Of a stretch of DNA of 64,000 nt, positions 36,920-48,780 are shown piece by piece. Positions within the stretch are counted from its first letter, which is position 1, and each line of letters opens with the position of its first letter. The translations under genes and the position numbers were made by a program. Origin of the DNA: Poa pratensis (taxonomy: Eukaryota; Streptophyta; Magnoliopsida; Poales; Poaceae); the NCBI GenBank assembly GCA_947311845.1, contig CAMZMU010000080.1, positions 20,090,132-20,154,131 on the forward strand, in the 5' to 3' direction. The notes beneath the pieces were generated by a model, which worked only from the letters and a program-made list of their open reading frames with translations, was not told the origin of the DNA and searched no databases.

Positions 36920-38003
36920 CTAGCTACGCTTTCTCGCATGTGCAGACTTAAGAAGCTCGCGCAAAACGGAAGGGCAGCTTGCCTCCAGTTGATTATACCC
37001 CTCGGTCGCCATGACGGCATCAAGGATCTCACGTGTTCTGACGATGAACTCTAAACACTTGGCCTTGAGCAAGGAGCAGTTATGATGTTCTGCCAGAGCG
37101 AGAGTCATCGCAGCTGTATCGACGGTAATGCCACCCGAAAGCTTGCACTCGCAAAGGAGCTTGAGCCTGTCCAGCCCATACCTGTCAGCAGCAACAAGCA
37201 AATGCTGAACCATAAGCACCGCTGTCGCCGGCTGCTGATCAGCAAGTACCAGCGCCGTATCGGTGTAAATGAAGTGCAGCATGGCCTTGAATGTCTCCGC
37301 CTCCATCTGTTTGACCTTGACACACCTAGAGTTCTTCTCCTTCATTTGCCCAAAGAATTCTGCCATGAGCACGGGGGACCGTGCAGCGAGTATGGCCTTG
37401 TGGGCAGCAAAGGACTCGCCGGAGACAAGGAATGTGACGTCCGCCCCAGTCTCGCTCTGCAGGAGCTCACCGAGGTACTGATGCAGGTTCGAATATGGCA
37501 CATCCAGTTCTTTAGCTGAGATTGTTGTGAAATCAGATATTTCCTTGAGCACGATGATTGTACATTGCACGGTATAAGAGTCATCCTTGAGATAGCCAGA
37601 TGCTTCCAAAGCGTTCATCTCAACAAGCAAAACTGGAGACGATGTTATCTTGTGGGTGCTTGAATGTTCCTGCTTGTCTCTTTTCTTCGGATGGTTTGAG
37701 CTTCCACCTAGAATCTACCAGCCGACAACATAAGCTCGCCCTCACGTTGCAGTTGCGGGCTTCACCGAGAAAGACAAGCTTCAGCCCAATCCACCAACGG
37801 TAAACGGGACTGGCACCTTGTAACCCTGCAGGATATAACTGAACCTCCCAGTCATACCCGTAGACATTCCACCTAGATTTGATGCAAACCTCCTCCTCGT
37901 CCATCTTGGTCTTCCCCATTGTCTTGGTCATGCAATGGCCATTGATCTTGAGCAGCTGCACCGAGCGCACGACATCAGTGAGGTTTGTGCAGGTATCATC
38001 CAT
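36920..38003 (-). pseudogene. MATH-BTB (BPM-type) protein gene with one frameshift
   Basis: ATG at 38003 (MDDTCTNLTDVVRSV). The MATH region (about residues 15-150) includes HCMTKTMG and WNVYGYDWEVQLYPAG. A one-base shift near 37640-37660 separates it from a region expected as SPVLLVEMNALEASGYLKDD. BTB follows (ADVTFLVSGESFAAHKAILA, then FKAMLHFIYTD) and a C-terminal BACK-like region ends ELLKSAHARKRS. Such proteins are CUL3 E3 ligase adaptors: MATH binds targets and BTB binds CUL3; the family is greatly expanded in grasses. No intron. About 360 residues in total, normal for the family. If the shift is a sequencing error the gene would be intact. Confidence 0.85.
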
Positions 38004-39451
38004 GGCGATGGCTCTCAACAGTGAACTGGAAAAAGAGGAAAAGTAGGGGAGACGATGTGAGAAACTGAGAATGGCTTTACTTCGTGCGATTTTATACAGG
38101 TTGTGCACTCCAAATGTACCGACGACTCCTCTCCTCGGGTAAAGATGCATGCGTGCATACCAATTATCTGACGCTTGAAGCTTTTAATTTTTTTGAACTG
38201 GACGCTGGAAGTTGGAAGGGAACAAGTGGTCACTCAATGCAGTATTGCAGTATACCAACAGTCACATTTTGTTGTCACGAAATTATTGACTTTTTTTACG
38301 GTCGTTTCATATGGCTTAACCGCTCTAAAAATGTGTACCGAGCCGCTAAATTGGTAGAACAACCGCATGAGCTGGAAACAAAAGGTCGTCAGTTGATGGG
38401 CTCCTGTCCTGCTCCTAATGTACCTCCTCTATGTGTATCGGTTCTCATTTTTGCAAGACGAGGATACAGCCTCGAAGGCACAAAGAATCAGACCGAATTG
38501 TGCTTCATTTCGAATTCCCTCGGAAAAAAAATAGACAAGCGACACACGGTAGTTCAAAAGAAAACTTGTCAGGCTTATTCAGCCACCTGATGTCTGATGG
38601 TCTAGATATTGTTGTAAACTTGGTTGATTAATGAAGGCCATCAAGTTTCCTATAAGAAACATCCAGTAGGATGGCATGAGACTCCTCCTCCACCAGAGGG
38701 TTACAGATTACTCAGCCATCGTCTCACATTGGACGGCTATGGCGGGTGGAAGGGAAGTGGTAAAAAAGCGTGCATGACCAAGTCAAAACCAGGGCGGGCG
38801 GGCGGTTCCTCCCCTTTCGTTCCACCTCCCCGCTGCGTTAATAAGTGACGGCATTCTAGTCTCCTGCACGAGCCCTCGCGCCTGGCATGTCACGGCGGTC
38901 ATGAACGGCGCGTGCATCGGCGGAGTTTCATCGTCGGGGAGGGGGGCATTGGTTCTTCTCGCCAGTGTCTATGCCGTTGTGCTTAGGGTGGGAATGGACC
39001 CAGTTGGCCCGTTGGGTCCCTGGCCCGACCCTAAAAACAAGGCCGATGGGTCAGTCGGGTCGGGTTCGTACAAAAATCGGGTCAGTAGGGTCGGCACCGA
39101 GTGACCCATTTAATTGTTTAGGTCAAAAAAAATGTAATAATATTTTTTTGAGAATATTCTATGTGTAAACGAAACCAAATAATGTATAAAAGATAACATT
39201 TGGGTCGTCTCGGGATACCCATTAGACCGGCAAGGTCATTGACCTTTTCAAATTGGGTCTACCCGTGGCCTCTTAAATTGGCCTCGAGTCAAACGGGGCC
39301 GGGTCCAAGGCCAGATCCGGGCCGGCGTGCAATGGCTGTTCAACATGTACATAGATTTTATTGTAAAATAACACGAGGTGGTTGACTTCCAACCAAAAGT
39401 ATCGGGCTTATTAATGGAATGCATCATCATCAACCGTTGAACTAATTGTAA
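38004..39451. other. Intergenic region upstream of the MATH-BTB gene
   Basis: 38010-38100 should carry its leader and promoter. 38980-39340 is GC-rich with repeated GGGTC/GACCC words (for example GGGTCAGTCGGGTCGGG), possibly an unclassified repeat. No gene recognised. Confidence 0.4.
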
Positions 39452-40614
39452 GAGCATCTCCAATAGGTTTTGCAAAATAGGAAATAACCGCTTTTTACAT
39501 CACCAGGGACAAAAAACCTCTCCAACAGCAACCAGTGATGTAATATTTGGCCAAACTTTTTTAAGGCGCGATGTATATTTTGGCCAATATACATCACCTG
39601 TGCTCGTGCCTAAAAAGCCACACGCCACTCTCGCGCGCGATAACTGCCGCGGGGAAGCTTCATTCCCTTCTCATCGCCCTCCCGCCACATCGCATCCAGC
39701 CGCCGCCGACGCGCCAAATCCGCCGTCGCCGGGTGCCCTCGTCGCCGCATTCACCAACTCTCGTCGCCGTGCTGCCTCCGCCGTCCCCAATCATGCCACC
39801 GCCGCTCAAATCGACGTGTCCTAGCCCCTCCATCAAAGCCGCCGCTGAGCTTGAATCCGGCAGTATCGCCGCCGCCTGCACCGCCGCCTGCCCGTCGACG
39901 ACCATCTGCTGCTATCGCTGCCTCCGCCGCCACTTTTTGCCGTGCCCCAGCCGCCGCCTCAAATCGGCCCCCCAATCGCCGGCCCAATCCCGCCCTGGCC
40001 GCCGGCCCGCCATGCCGAGCTCATCGGCCCACCGGTGAAGAATATGAAGACTCGCGCGGTGAAGCTGAAGAAGGAGCCGACCATCCAGGCGGAGACCGTC
40101 GAGGAGGCGATGGCGACGATTGCGCGGGTGAATCCCACGTACGTGTAATACGAGCGGGAGCTATTCTAGAAGCACGACCTCGAGAGGAAGAAGACGGAGT
40201 CCGGAGCTAGACCCTCGAAGGTGAATGTCAAGAAGGAGGACGAGGCTGGACCATCGACGGTGATCACCGTCGACTCTTCATCCCCCTCGTTCGATTGGGG
40301 CTCTGATTCATCCTCTTCAGTCAACTAGGATGATCTATAGTTTAATGTGTGGTTCAAGCTAGTTCCATGATTTAGTTCTATGTTTAATTTCGAATTTTAG
40401 TTCTATGTTCTAGTTCGATGTTTAGTTCGAATGTTTATCAAAACTTCAGGTGTTTGAAGTTATTTTAGGGCAGCTGTTCGATGAGTCGTGCCCTATTTTA
40501 CATCACCTGTTGGAGTTGGTCGTTCTTGGTGCCCTAAAAACACGTTTTTTGTGATGTATATTTTACATCAGGCCATTTTGGAGTCCTGTTTTGCATCACC
40601 TATTGGAGATGCTC
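39452..40614. mobile_element. Non-autonomous Harbinger-like element
   Basis: Termini GAGCATCTCCAATAGGT and ACCTATTGGAGATGCTC are perfect 17-bp inverted repeats. Flanks are TAA (39449-39451) and TGA (40615-40617), so a 3-bp duplication is only partly preserved. Inside, a broken plus-strand frame (MKTRAVKLKKEPTIQAETVE..., from 40045) with stops at 40147 and 40168 leads to a Ser/Asp-rich end near 40328. About 355 bp of the right half is repeated at 63463-63815. Confidence 0.65.
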
Positions 40615-40836
40615 TGACAAGGCATTCCACTCTTTCACAGTTAAAGTCTGTCTAAAACCAATGTTTAGTGATGTTTCCAATAAAACATTTAGCAACAGAA
40701 TCATTTTTCCACGACACGATTGATATGCGACTTTAATATCTTAAGCATCATTCTAATTTCTGAATAAGTTTAACTCCTTTTGTTGTCTAGAAAGGCTAAC
40801 CTACCTGGAGATGTAATGCCAACGTGCTGCAAACTA

Positions 40837-41261
40837 GAGTTATTTGCACTGGTGGTCACACAACTCGACAGCTATGTGCACTTAAGTCACACAACTGGAG
40901 AACTGAATTTTTTGGTCACACAACTCGTCATCTGGTGCACTTAAGTCACAAAACCCACATGTCAGTCCGTTTTCCGTTGAAGTTGATGCTGACTGGACAC
41001 GTAATCTTGCAAAAAAAACCCTGTATTTTTGGACATTTAAATAAAAACCAAATCTTTTTAAATGTCCAAAAATACAGGGGTTTTTTTGCAAGATTACGTG
41101 TCCAGACAGCATCAACTTCAATGGAAAACGGACTGACATGTGGGGTTTGTGACTTAAGTGCACTAGATGACGAGTTGTGTGACCAAAAAATTCAGTTCTC
41201 CAGTTGTGTGACTTAAGTGCACATAGCTGTCGAGTTGTGTGACCACCGGTGCAAATAACTC
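40837..41261. mobile_element. MULE-type foldback MITE with 9-bp target duplication
   Basis: Two arms of about 200 bp are inverted copies (GAGTTATTTGCACTGGTGGTC at the left, its complement with one difference at the right) around a short loop near 41040-41060. TGCAAACTA flanks it at 40828-40836 and 41262-41270. Long inverted repeats with a 9-bp duplication define Mutator-like elements. Confidence 0.9.
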
Positions 41262-41387
41262 TGCAAACTACTCTTAAGTTGTCGCAATAGAGGACTACAG
41301 TGTGCGTGTACCTTAATGTAACTTTGCTAGCTGCATATGGTCAGTATAATAAAAATTAGTTTGGTACGTTGAGAGGCCAGTATTAGG

Positions 41388-41486
41388 CCACATCTGATGA
41401 GTAATGCTAAGGACATTACGATAAGCTCGCATATTACCACATCTGATGAGTAATGCTAAGAACATTAGGATAAGCTCGCACCAGCG
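41388..41486 (+). repeat. Short tandem duplication
   Basis: ACATCTGATGAGTAATGCTA with following DNA to AAGCTCGCA occurs twice, about 50 bp apart, with few differences. Confidence 0.75.
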
Positions 41487-41515
41487 AGTGCGCTTATAAT
41501 AGTGAAATTTTAATA

Positions 41516-41774
41516 CTCCCTCCGTTTTTTGATGTAAGGTGTATAGTTTTTTCAGAAAATTTTCAAAATGTATGATATAATGAGATGTATGGACAATTTT
41601 ACCCATCCAAAAATGAATCCTAATTTATAGGGTGCATTGTTTTCAATTTGTGTCTATTAGTAACTCATATCTCTCAATTTTTTCCAAAAGAAAATGAGTA
41701 CACCGTATGTCAAATATCCATATCTTAATATTCGTGCAGAAAAGTATACACCCTACATTCAGTAATGGAGGGAG
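41516..41774. mobile_element. Stowaway MITE
   Basis: CTCCCTCCGTTTTTTGATGTAAGGTG at the left and its imperfect complement ending ATGGAGGGAG at the right, flanked by TA (41514-41515, 41775-41776). 259 bp. Confidence 0.88.
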
Positions 41775-41776
41775 TA

Positions 41777-44000
41777 ACATTTTCCTTTCTAGATGTTGAC
41801 CGTCGTGATGTTAACAAAAAATGACAGCTTGGTCGGAAACGTCGTGGATACAAACCCCTTGGATCGATTCCCAAAAGTTTGCAGAACGTTCGCAGGAGCA
41901 GTCCCTGGTTGTTGGCTCGATCCATCCATCGTGCCACCTCGATCATGCCATGATCCAGCTTTTGGTATTGAGACGGGCACTGAAGTGACGGTCGAGGCAG
42001 CATCGAAGCAGACGATTCCACACCTTCGTTTATCCATAGCTTTCATCCTTTGTTCATTGCCACACGTCTTGGGAAAGAAATGGTCACGTACGGCCGGATT
42101 GCTCCCTAGGTCCGTAGAGACTGTACAGTGCCACTGCGAACACCCTCTCTTGTCTGGACCGCCGTCCCCGTCACATCATCGATCGGCCGGCAGCTCGCCA
42201 TTTTCATTTTGCGGCCGTTCCCGTCGACAACAGGACGCAACCCTCTTGACAACGGCAGCAAGGCATAGAAGAGTCCACTCTCTCAACTGACGAGAAGAGT
42301 CGCCGCGGGTGGGTGCGTGCGCGTGCCCGTCGCGTTGGTTCCCCGAGCGAGCTGTGCGTACGTTTCGGTCGTGGTCGCTGTGTCCTTGTGGGGATACTGA
42401 TGACGGGACGGCGACCGATGGACGGCGAAAGTAATTTAACACGAGCAGCTAGCTAACTCTGTGGAAAATCCTCGCGGCTATCGTTTTCGCAAGAACTCAC
42501 ACGACGTCGAGGATGGATAATATATTCTCCCTTTTAGCAAGCTGTTTTAGCTTCCTTATATTCTAGTACAGAGGGAGTAGTGCACTCGTGCTACATTGCA
42601 CAATAAATGTGATATTTCGGCGAACGCTCCTCCTCGACAACTTGTACTGTGTGGCGTTGAGTAGACAAGGTCAGTCTATCGATGAGATAGATAAATCAAA
42701 TATCTCTTAACTAAATCCATTATTATATAGCCTTTAGATATATCACATACTCTATCTCCTAAGTAAATACATAATGTTTCATAAACATTGGGTATCATCT
42801 CTAACTAAAATTGCACTCCCCGCTGAACAGAACCTAGTTCATGATTCACTTAAAGCAGGTGAGATTCATATTGTACCGCCAACTATTTTCGGAGCATAAG
42901 CAGCCCTGCGCGGGGCTCGGGGCGTAAAGAGAAGGGAGTTCACGGGTGGCGACACGGGGCGGCAGCGCTTGTCCTAAGAAGTGTGGTTCATCCGGCGGTA
43001 GAAATAATTTGAGTTAGCATGCGTCTAATTGATTTTGAATAGGATAGATTGTTAGGTTTAGTGTAAAACGCGTCAAATTGTGCAGTAGAAAAAATTGTGA
43101 AAATTAAGGCCAGAGTAAAACTAGCCGAATCTTGTTAGGCCCAAAACTAGCCCAATCAACTAAAATCATTCGCAATGAAAGTATATAATAGCCACTGAAA
43201 TATGTAATACAGTACAATGCACCGTAAAATATCAGTGTATACTGCCGGCCCCGTCACATGCATCGATACCGCCCGACACCGAGTTGGTGGTGTCACGGTT
43301 GCATTGGGTGGCCGGCCGGCAGCACGCTCTCGCCCTCGTACGGGCGCGCCATTCCCCGCGCCGTCGGCCGTCCCCCTTCGTTCCTCACCTCTCTCTTTTC
43401 TTTGCGCTGGCAAACCAGCAATACCCGAAGGACGGAGATGCAGGAAGCTCCTGACCTCCACGAGCTAAACCCAAGGAGAGAAGACGAGCTGGGATTCCTC
43501 CAGGAACACTGCACACAGAAACCACCACCGCCAACCCGGAAGCCTCCGCCCCCACACCAACGGCAACTGCATGCCGGATCTGGGGGAACCCGGGACCGAA
43601 GCGCGGCCGCAGCGTCAGCACCGCCACCAGCAGCCGTGCCCGGTAGCCCTAATTAGCCGGACCCGCCTGACCTGATAGCACCCTGCGGCCGACCGCTAGG
43701 TCAAGCTTTTGTCTTCTGCACATGCATCGCTCGCCTGAGAACTGAGAAGAGTCGTCACGACCGCGTGCGGGTAAGCCAAAGGGGTATGAATGAATGTGAT
43801 TAAGAAGGTCAAGGCGCGCGTTACTTCCGCGAGCGCGCCCGCCGTTGCGTGCGATCGCAGTGGGATACTGACGAGACATGAGACAGCAACCGGTGGCCGG
43901 CGAAAGTAATTTAGAACGAGCAGCTAGCTAGCGCGATGGATCGAATCGGGGCGCATACCCGCACGCTAGCTAGCTATAACCACTCTCCGTGGAAAATCCT
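41777..44000. other. Intergenic region with diverged duplicated segment and a Stowaway end
   Basis: No gene recognised. 42520-42577 carries one Stowaway-like end (CAGAGGGAGTAG). 42290-42510 and 43740-44010 are diverged copies of one segment (shared GGCGAAAGTAATTTA, AGCAGCTAGCTA, GTGGAAAATCCTCGCG). 43250-43650 is GC-rich with non-domain open frames. Confidence 0.45.
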
Positions 44001-44729
44001 CGCGCGCGGCTCTCGTTTCCCTTTCGTATGGGCCTGGAGAAAGCGGTACGTGGATTGGACATGCAGTGTAACTTTGCTGATGCAACGGCGCTTCAGTATG
44101 TGATATTTCCAAGTTGTTTCGCGTGCTGGTGTGGGCGCAGCGCACGGTGTCTAGTATCTGATCTGTGCACCGATTCTTCAGGAAACCTTTATGACTTGTT
44201 CGAATATAAATGGGTTTTTACTGCCTCGTCGACGATAGTCTTCTTTACTATTATATTGCAGTTCGTACGTACGTATGCTTGGCAGAAAAGTCTGCCGATG
44301 GACGATCGCTGCTCCCTCGATCGTCCTTTCGCTCCGTCGCGTCCGTCCTCCCACCCTCACTCACGCCCGCCCCTTCGCCTCGCCAGTAGGCGGATGGGCC
44401 AGGCCCACGCCCGTCGCTTCTCCCCCATTCCATGCCGCCGCCACACCCTGACACCCACGCATCCGATGCTGCGAATCCCCGGGCTCCCCACCAGCGGCAG
44501 CCGCCGCACTTCCCCTCAAGAAATTTCATGTGCCTCGCACCAGCGGCAGTCACCACGTGCTCCCCTGCCGCCTTCCCATGCTGCCGTTCCGCTGCGCCGC
44601 CTCCACAATTTCTCAGTTCGGCCACGGCCAGTCGGGCTCGCGCGGAGGACGCGGGGAGGGTCTGAGAGCCCCTAGCCTGCCCACCTCCCCTCCCCTTCGC
44701 TCTGGCATGGCGTCGTCAGGGAGTGCGGC

Positions 44730-44919
44730 ATGGAAGAGGACGAGGTGATGAGGATGGGCGGCGAGGCCCTTCACGCCGTGCTCATGCTCCTGGTGGCCGC
44801 CGTGAAGAACACAAGGGTGCCCCTCAAGGTGTCCGTCTCGCCCACGCCGAGGTCGCTGGGCGGCGGCAAGGTTGCTCGGCACGAGTTTGAGGGTGCGACA
44901 CAGGATCACAGTTTCTCAG
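44730..44919 (+). other. Unidentified exon-like open frame
   Basis: ATG 44730 (MEEDEVMRMGGEALH) opens a GC-rich frame with a helical Val/Leu-rich stretch. It reaches a possible donor TTTCTCAG/GTAACG at 44920. No partner exon that keeps the frame was found: the acceptor at 46333 gives a stop. Not recognised; may be a captured gene fragment. Confidence 0.3.
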
Positions 44920-45295
44920 GTAACGTTTATCTGTAATCTCTCAAAGTTGTCTCTTGAATTTATGAGTACTTAATTTCTGCACCCGTGTCACCGTGTGAGC
45001 GTGATGAAAGAAGTAACGAGGCGCAGAACAGTAGGGTACAGCCGTAAAGCTGTGTAGGATTGAAATTATTTAACCGACCCATGTACATTTTTTCATACAA
45101 AATTCAGTAATTTGTTGAACAACCTTGATGATGTCTTAACTGAAACAGTGTTCTGATTGTGTTATACTAAATTAGCTTCTGACGCGTAATCACTATCGTA
45201 ACAGTGCTAATGTTAGAGTTCTAACAAAGTAAGGTGAAAATAGGCATATTTTGTTCTGAACTAACATCCTGATGAAGACTTGAAGAGGATCTACT

Positions 45296-45460
45296 AACCG
45301 AAGAAAATTACATGTGGCCTTCCTGGTAGACGATCAGCAGCTTTGCTCTCCGTCGAGAACTTGCTCTTCACCGTCTTGGTGAACTCCTTGTTGCGCTTGG
45401 TGACCAGGCCCTAAAACAGGTTGGCGAAGTTGTTGTGCACCTGTCGCTTGATGATCGTCC
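45296..45460 (-). pseudogene. Captured exon fragment with in-frame stop
   Basis: On the minus strand an acceptor CGCGCCAG precedes GTIIKRQVHNNFANLF, then a TAG (45411-45413), then GLVTKRNKEFTKTVKSKF and LPGRP. The frame and splice context look like a true exon of a basic protein, but the family was not recognised. Confidence 0.4.
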
Positions 45461-46827
45461 CTGGCGCGAAGAAAACAAGAAAAATCCATTCATGATAAGA
45501 TGCGAGAAAAGGAGGTGTAGTCTCTAGACTGCATATGTCCATAGCAGCACGCAGTACCTAGCCAAATTAAATGACAAGCATGCTCGCAATATATTTTTAA
45601 TAGAGCAACCTCACATAAGTTTTCAGTTTTGGGACCGTGGACACTTCAGTTTCTAACTTCATAGATGTGCATAGGTTACAGTATGCTATGAAAAAACGTC
45701 CTGGACCTAATCTTGTGGTCCATTTGTGGCTCTTACCCTCCTAAATAGACATGCAAGAAAGCAAGCCAGATATCTATAGGACATCACCACCACAGATCTA
45801 ACTTTCAGAACATGGTACAATATGTTACTGGCACACACAAATCAAGTATAAGGTCGATTACTAAATACTTTTTGTTTCGTTTCATTTCTTATAAGTTTAG
45901 ATAACCATGTGTAGCTAATGGAAGCTAGGTAATAAACAAGTTACACAAATGGTCCCTAAATCATTTCATTTCTTTGATGCTAGGAGACTTGTTCATGATA
46001 ATAATTTTCTGAGATAGTTGCCTCTCTTGAAGGGTTTACAATCACCTTACTCGGGGTCCTTGAGTTCCTAGCAAGCTACATTACCGAGTTATCAATTCTG
46101 CACTAGAACTTGTGTACATATTCAACCTTCTGTATGGATATTTTCGTTCTGAAATTGCATCGGATATCATGTTTAGTTTTTTCTTATAAATATTTTACCC
46201 CTATCTGTGTGGATCAAGAGTACTATTTATCATATTATTGAAATTCGGCATTTTTCTTTTCTTCCACAACGTCCTTATTTAGCTGGTCGTGTCAGTTATG
46301 TTACGAACAAATTTTTATTGATGTTTTATGCAGGGTGATGTTAGATTAAGATCACTTGGGTCTGTCTTGAAAGATGGAGCCATATTGGCAGTTGTGCATA
46401 ACTGACTGCTATTTGATGGCCTCAATTATATGATACACGAGGCAAGGTCCAAGGAGATAAGAATTAAGGACCGGAAAGCATATGAGTAGATGCTGGTGAT
46501 ATGTTACTGCATCAGCCGAGCCGATAACCGATGGAGAAGCAGCAGAAGAGGGGAGAAAAGAAGGGGAGGATGAAGATCTGAGCTAGAATTCGATCAACTC
46601 ATGCAAATCTTTTGTTTTCACTTCAAGGGTAGCCGGGTTTAAACAGATGAGAACTTTTATATAGGAGTAAAAACAAAGATGTAGAGAATCTAAGGAAGCT
46701 GTAGTATGTGAATGCTAGTTTTAGGAAATAGTTTTATGCATGTTTCTAAAATCTGCATGTAATAGAAACAAATTAGTTGGTGTGGTTTCTCCATATTTTA
46801 GTGCCCATATATTTAACCACTACAAAT

Positions 46828-46861
46828 TCGTTCCCCCGTTGCAACGCACGGGCAATTAGCT
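46828..46861 (+). mobile_element. Possible Helitron 3' terminus
   Basis: CCCGTTGCAACGCACGGG can form a small stem (CCCGT/ACGGG). It is followed about 10 bases later by CTAG and T, a form often seen at Triticeae Helitron ends. No matching TC start was found nearby, so the extent is unknown; exon-like fragments at 44730 and 45296 could be its cargo. Confidence 0.4.
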
Positions 46862-47026
46862 AGTCAATAGTACATTCTCACTATATGAAAGACAAGCAAG
46901 ACAAAGCTAGATGATATACATGCTAACTGGATGGACAAACAGGACAAATATAGACCAACGATATGAAATATGAAAAATTTATAAATGTTAGAGCAAAAAG
47001 AAATGTTACCAATGTGTCAAAATTTT

Positions 47027-48044
47027 CAACATCTCCATCGACACCCCCAAAACCCTCCAAAAGGTCAATAAGCCCCGAACAAAACAAAACAAAAACAGCG
47101 GCACCCTCATCGGTCCTACCGTCCGAAAATGTGTTCGGCACTCCCCGAGGCCACCCCCAATTTTCGGGGTCATTCCAGGGGTGCCGGATAAAAGCCATGA
47201 CACATCCTCCGATAGATAGACACATAAGGCACATGCCGGTCATCAAATTCTTCCTGTTCCTTCCACTTGCTGCCCCGCACCATCAGAACCTCAAATTATT
47301 TCCTCCCGTTCCACATTGTCGTTGCCGCCGCAAACGTGTCCTTTTCCCGACGCCTCGTATGCCCCCCCTCTCGTGACTCCCTCGCAAGACGTCGGCGTCG
47401 GGCAACAAGACGATGGAGCTTCTGACGAAGGAGATAAAACCCGAGCGGGGCCGGGAGCTGACGCAGGAGCATATGGCGAAGCTGGAGGTGAACAGCACAG
47501 TGGTGGTTGCCGATCCAGCTGGCTGGCGCAAACGCGCGAAGGCAATACAGCAGCAGCAAGCCCTATGCATGGAGCCCTCTGTCACCGACATGCTGACCGG
47601 TTTCTGCCAAGAGAGCACAACAGCCAGCTCTTCTAGAAGTTCCTTGCCGTCTTTCCCAAACTATTTCAGCAACCCCGCCGCTCCGACATAGACATGTTTC
47701 TCCTCGCCCGAGGTGAGTGAGAACGACACCGTAACCCCAACGCGGTCTTCTCACGGTTGTGCCCATCAGACAAGGCCATGTCATTGACCTCAACTAGGAT
47801 GCCGCCCAAAGCGACTCGTCGGCGCTACGTCGGCCGGGACACACGAACGGTGACTCGGCCATCATTTTGATGACCAGACATATGTTTTTGGCATATTGGT
47901 GGTTTAATTTTATTCTAAATGCGGGAAAATGATAGGGCCGACATTATGGGGTGCCGCTACGGGAAGCTCCTCCATTGGTCCGGGCATATGTCCAACACCC
48001 TACATAGCGGACACATTTTCAGGGGCACTCGGGTGGAGATGCTC
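47027..48044. mobile_element. Degenerate Harbinger-like element
   Basis: The left end AACATCTCCATCGACACCCC and the complement of the right end GAGCATCTCCACCCGAGTGCCCC are related. TTA follows the right end (48045). A frame at 47413-47691 (MELLTKEIKPERGREL...) may be the remains of its second protein. No transposase is visible. Confidence 0.45.
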
Positions 48045-48408
48045 TTACAATTACAAGTCAACCAGTCACCCATATACAACCTAAAATCCACACGGCGATC
48101 AAAAGCAGACGATGCAGTACATATCGATCAGTACAAAAACAAGGCCGACATCTTTCTAAACTACACATTCTCTCCACTTTCGTTCGTGAGGTCACTTGTA
48201 CTAGTACTACGTTTAAAACCTTGGAGCTGGAGATTGGTTTTCTTCCTCACCATCCCTGCAACAGCAAGTCATCCCCTTCCTGGCTTCCTCCCATCATATA
48301 TACCTCCACGCCTCTCCCTCCCGCTTCTCATCCTCATCGATCACTAGCTAGCTCTCCAACTCTCCTACTGCTACTCCAATATCTCTATCTCTGCCTGCGC
48401 GCACGTTA
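48045..48408 (+). promoter_or_regulatory. Upstream region of the VQ gene
   Basis: The last 150 bp is CT-rich (CTCTCCAACTCTCCTACTGC), typical of a grass 5' leader. No clear TATA box. A Harbinger-like element lies immediately upstream. Confidence 0.4.
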
Positions 48409-48780
48409 ATGGGGGAGCCCGCGTACGACCACAGCAGCATGAGCCCGTCCACGCCGGCGGCGCAGCACAGGGGTTCCTCGCGCCACCACACGACGGTACC
48501 ATCATCCAAGACTGCCGCCACGCGTCCCGCGATAAAGATCATCCACATCGTCTCGCCGGAGATCATCAAGACCGACGCCGCCAACTTCCGGGACCTCGTG
48601 CAGCGGCTCACCGGGAGGCAGAAGCAGCATTCGGCCCCCGCCGAGGATGCAGAAGATAGAAAGGCGGTGACGGTGGCCCTGACACCACGTTCGCCCGTGG
48701 AGGAGAAGCCGCAGAACAAGAGGTCGCCGAGGGTGGCCGTCGGCGTACAGAGGCTACGCCGACGGCCACCCTCGGCATAG
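48409..48780 (+). CDS. VQ-motif protein with transposon-derived C-terminus
   Basis: An intronless frame of 123 residues from ATG 48409. Residues 41-70 carry AIKIIHIVSPEIIKTDAANF followed by RDLVQRLTG, the F-x3-VQ-x-LTG core (F60, V64, Q65, L67, T68, G69). VQ proteins are small plant cofactors that bind group I/IIc WRKY factors or MAPK substrates, mostly nuclear. The N-terminal region is Ser/Pro/His-rich. From about codon 107 the frame enters a palindromic repeat (48726 onward) that supplies the last residues (VQRLRRRPPSA) and the stop. The native C-terminus is therefore lost. The VQ core is intact, so a shortened protein could still be made. Confidence 0.8.
   Translation: MGEPAYDHSSMSPSTPAAQHRGSSRHHTTVPSSKTAATRPAIKIIHIVSPEIIKTDAANFRDLVQRLTGRQKQHSAPAEDAEDRKAVTVALTPRSPVEEKPQNKRSPRVAVGVQRLRRRPPSA

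Noticed and set aside
39571..40038. 155-aa Ser/Pro/Arg-rich frame
   Set aside because: Lies within the Harbinger-like element, overlapped by equally long frames on both strands; no domain.
43258..44675. GC-rich frames of 80-228 aa
   Set aside because: No domain, no splice structure and competing frames on both strands.
44730..46420. Two-exon gene from 44730 with second exon at 46334
   Set aside because: Joining donor 44920 to acceptor 46333 brings an immediate stop.
21241..46861. One 25-kb Helitron joining the TC start at 21241 to the CTAG at 46861
   Set aside because: A better hairpin and CTAG lie at 28775-28804, giving a simpler element.
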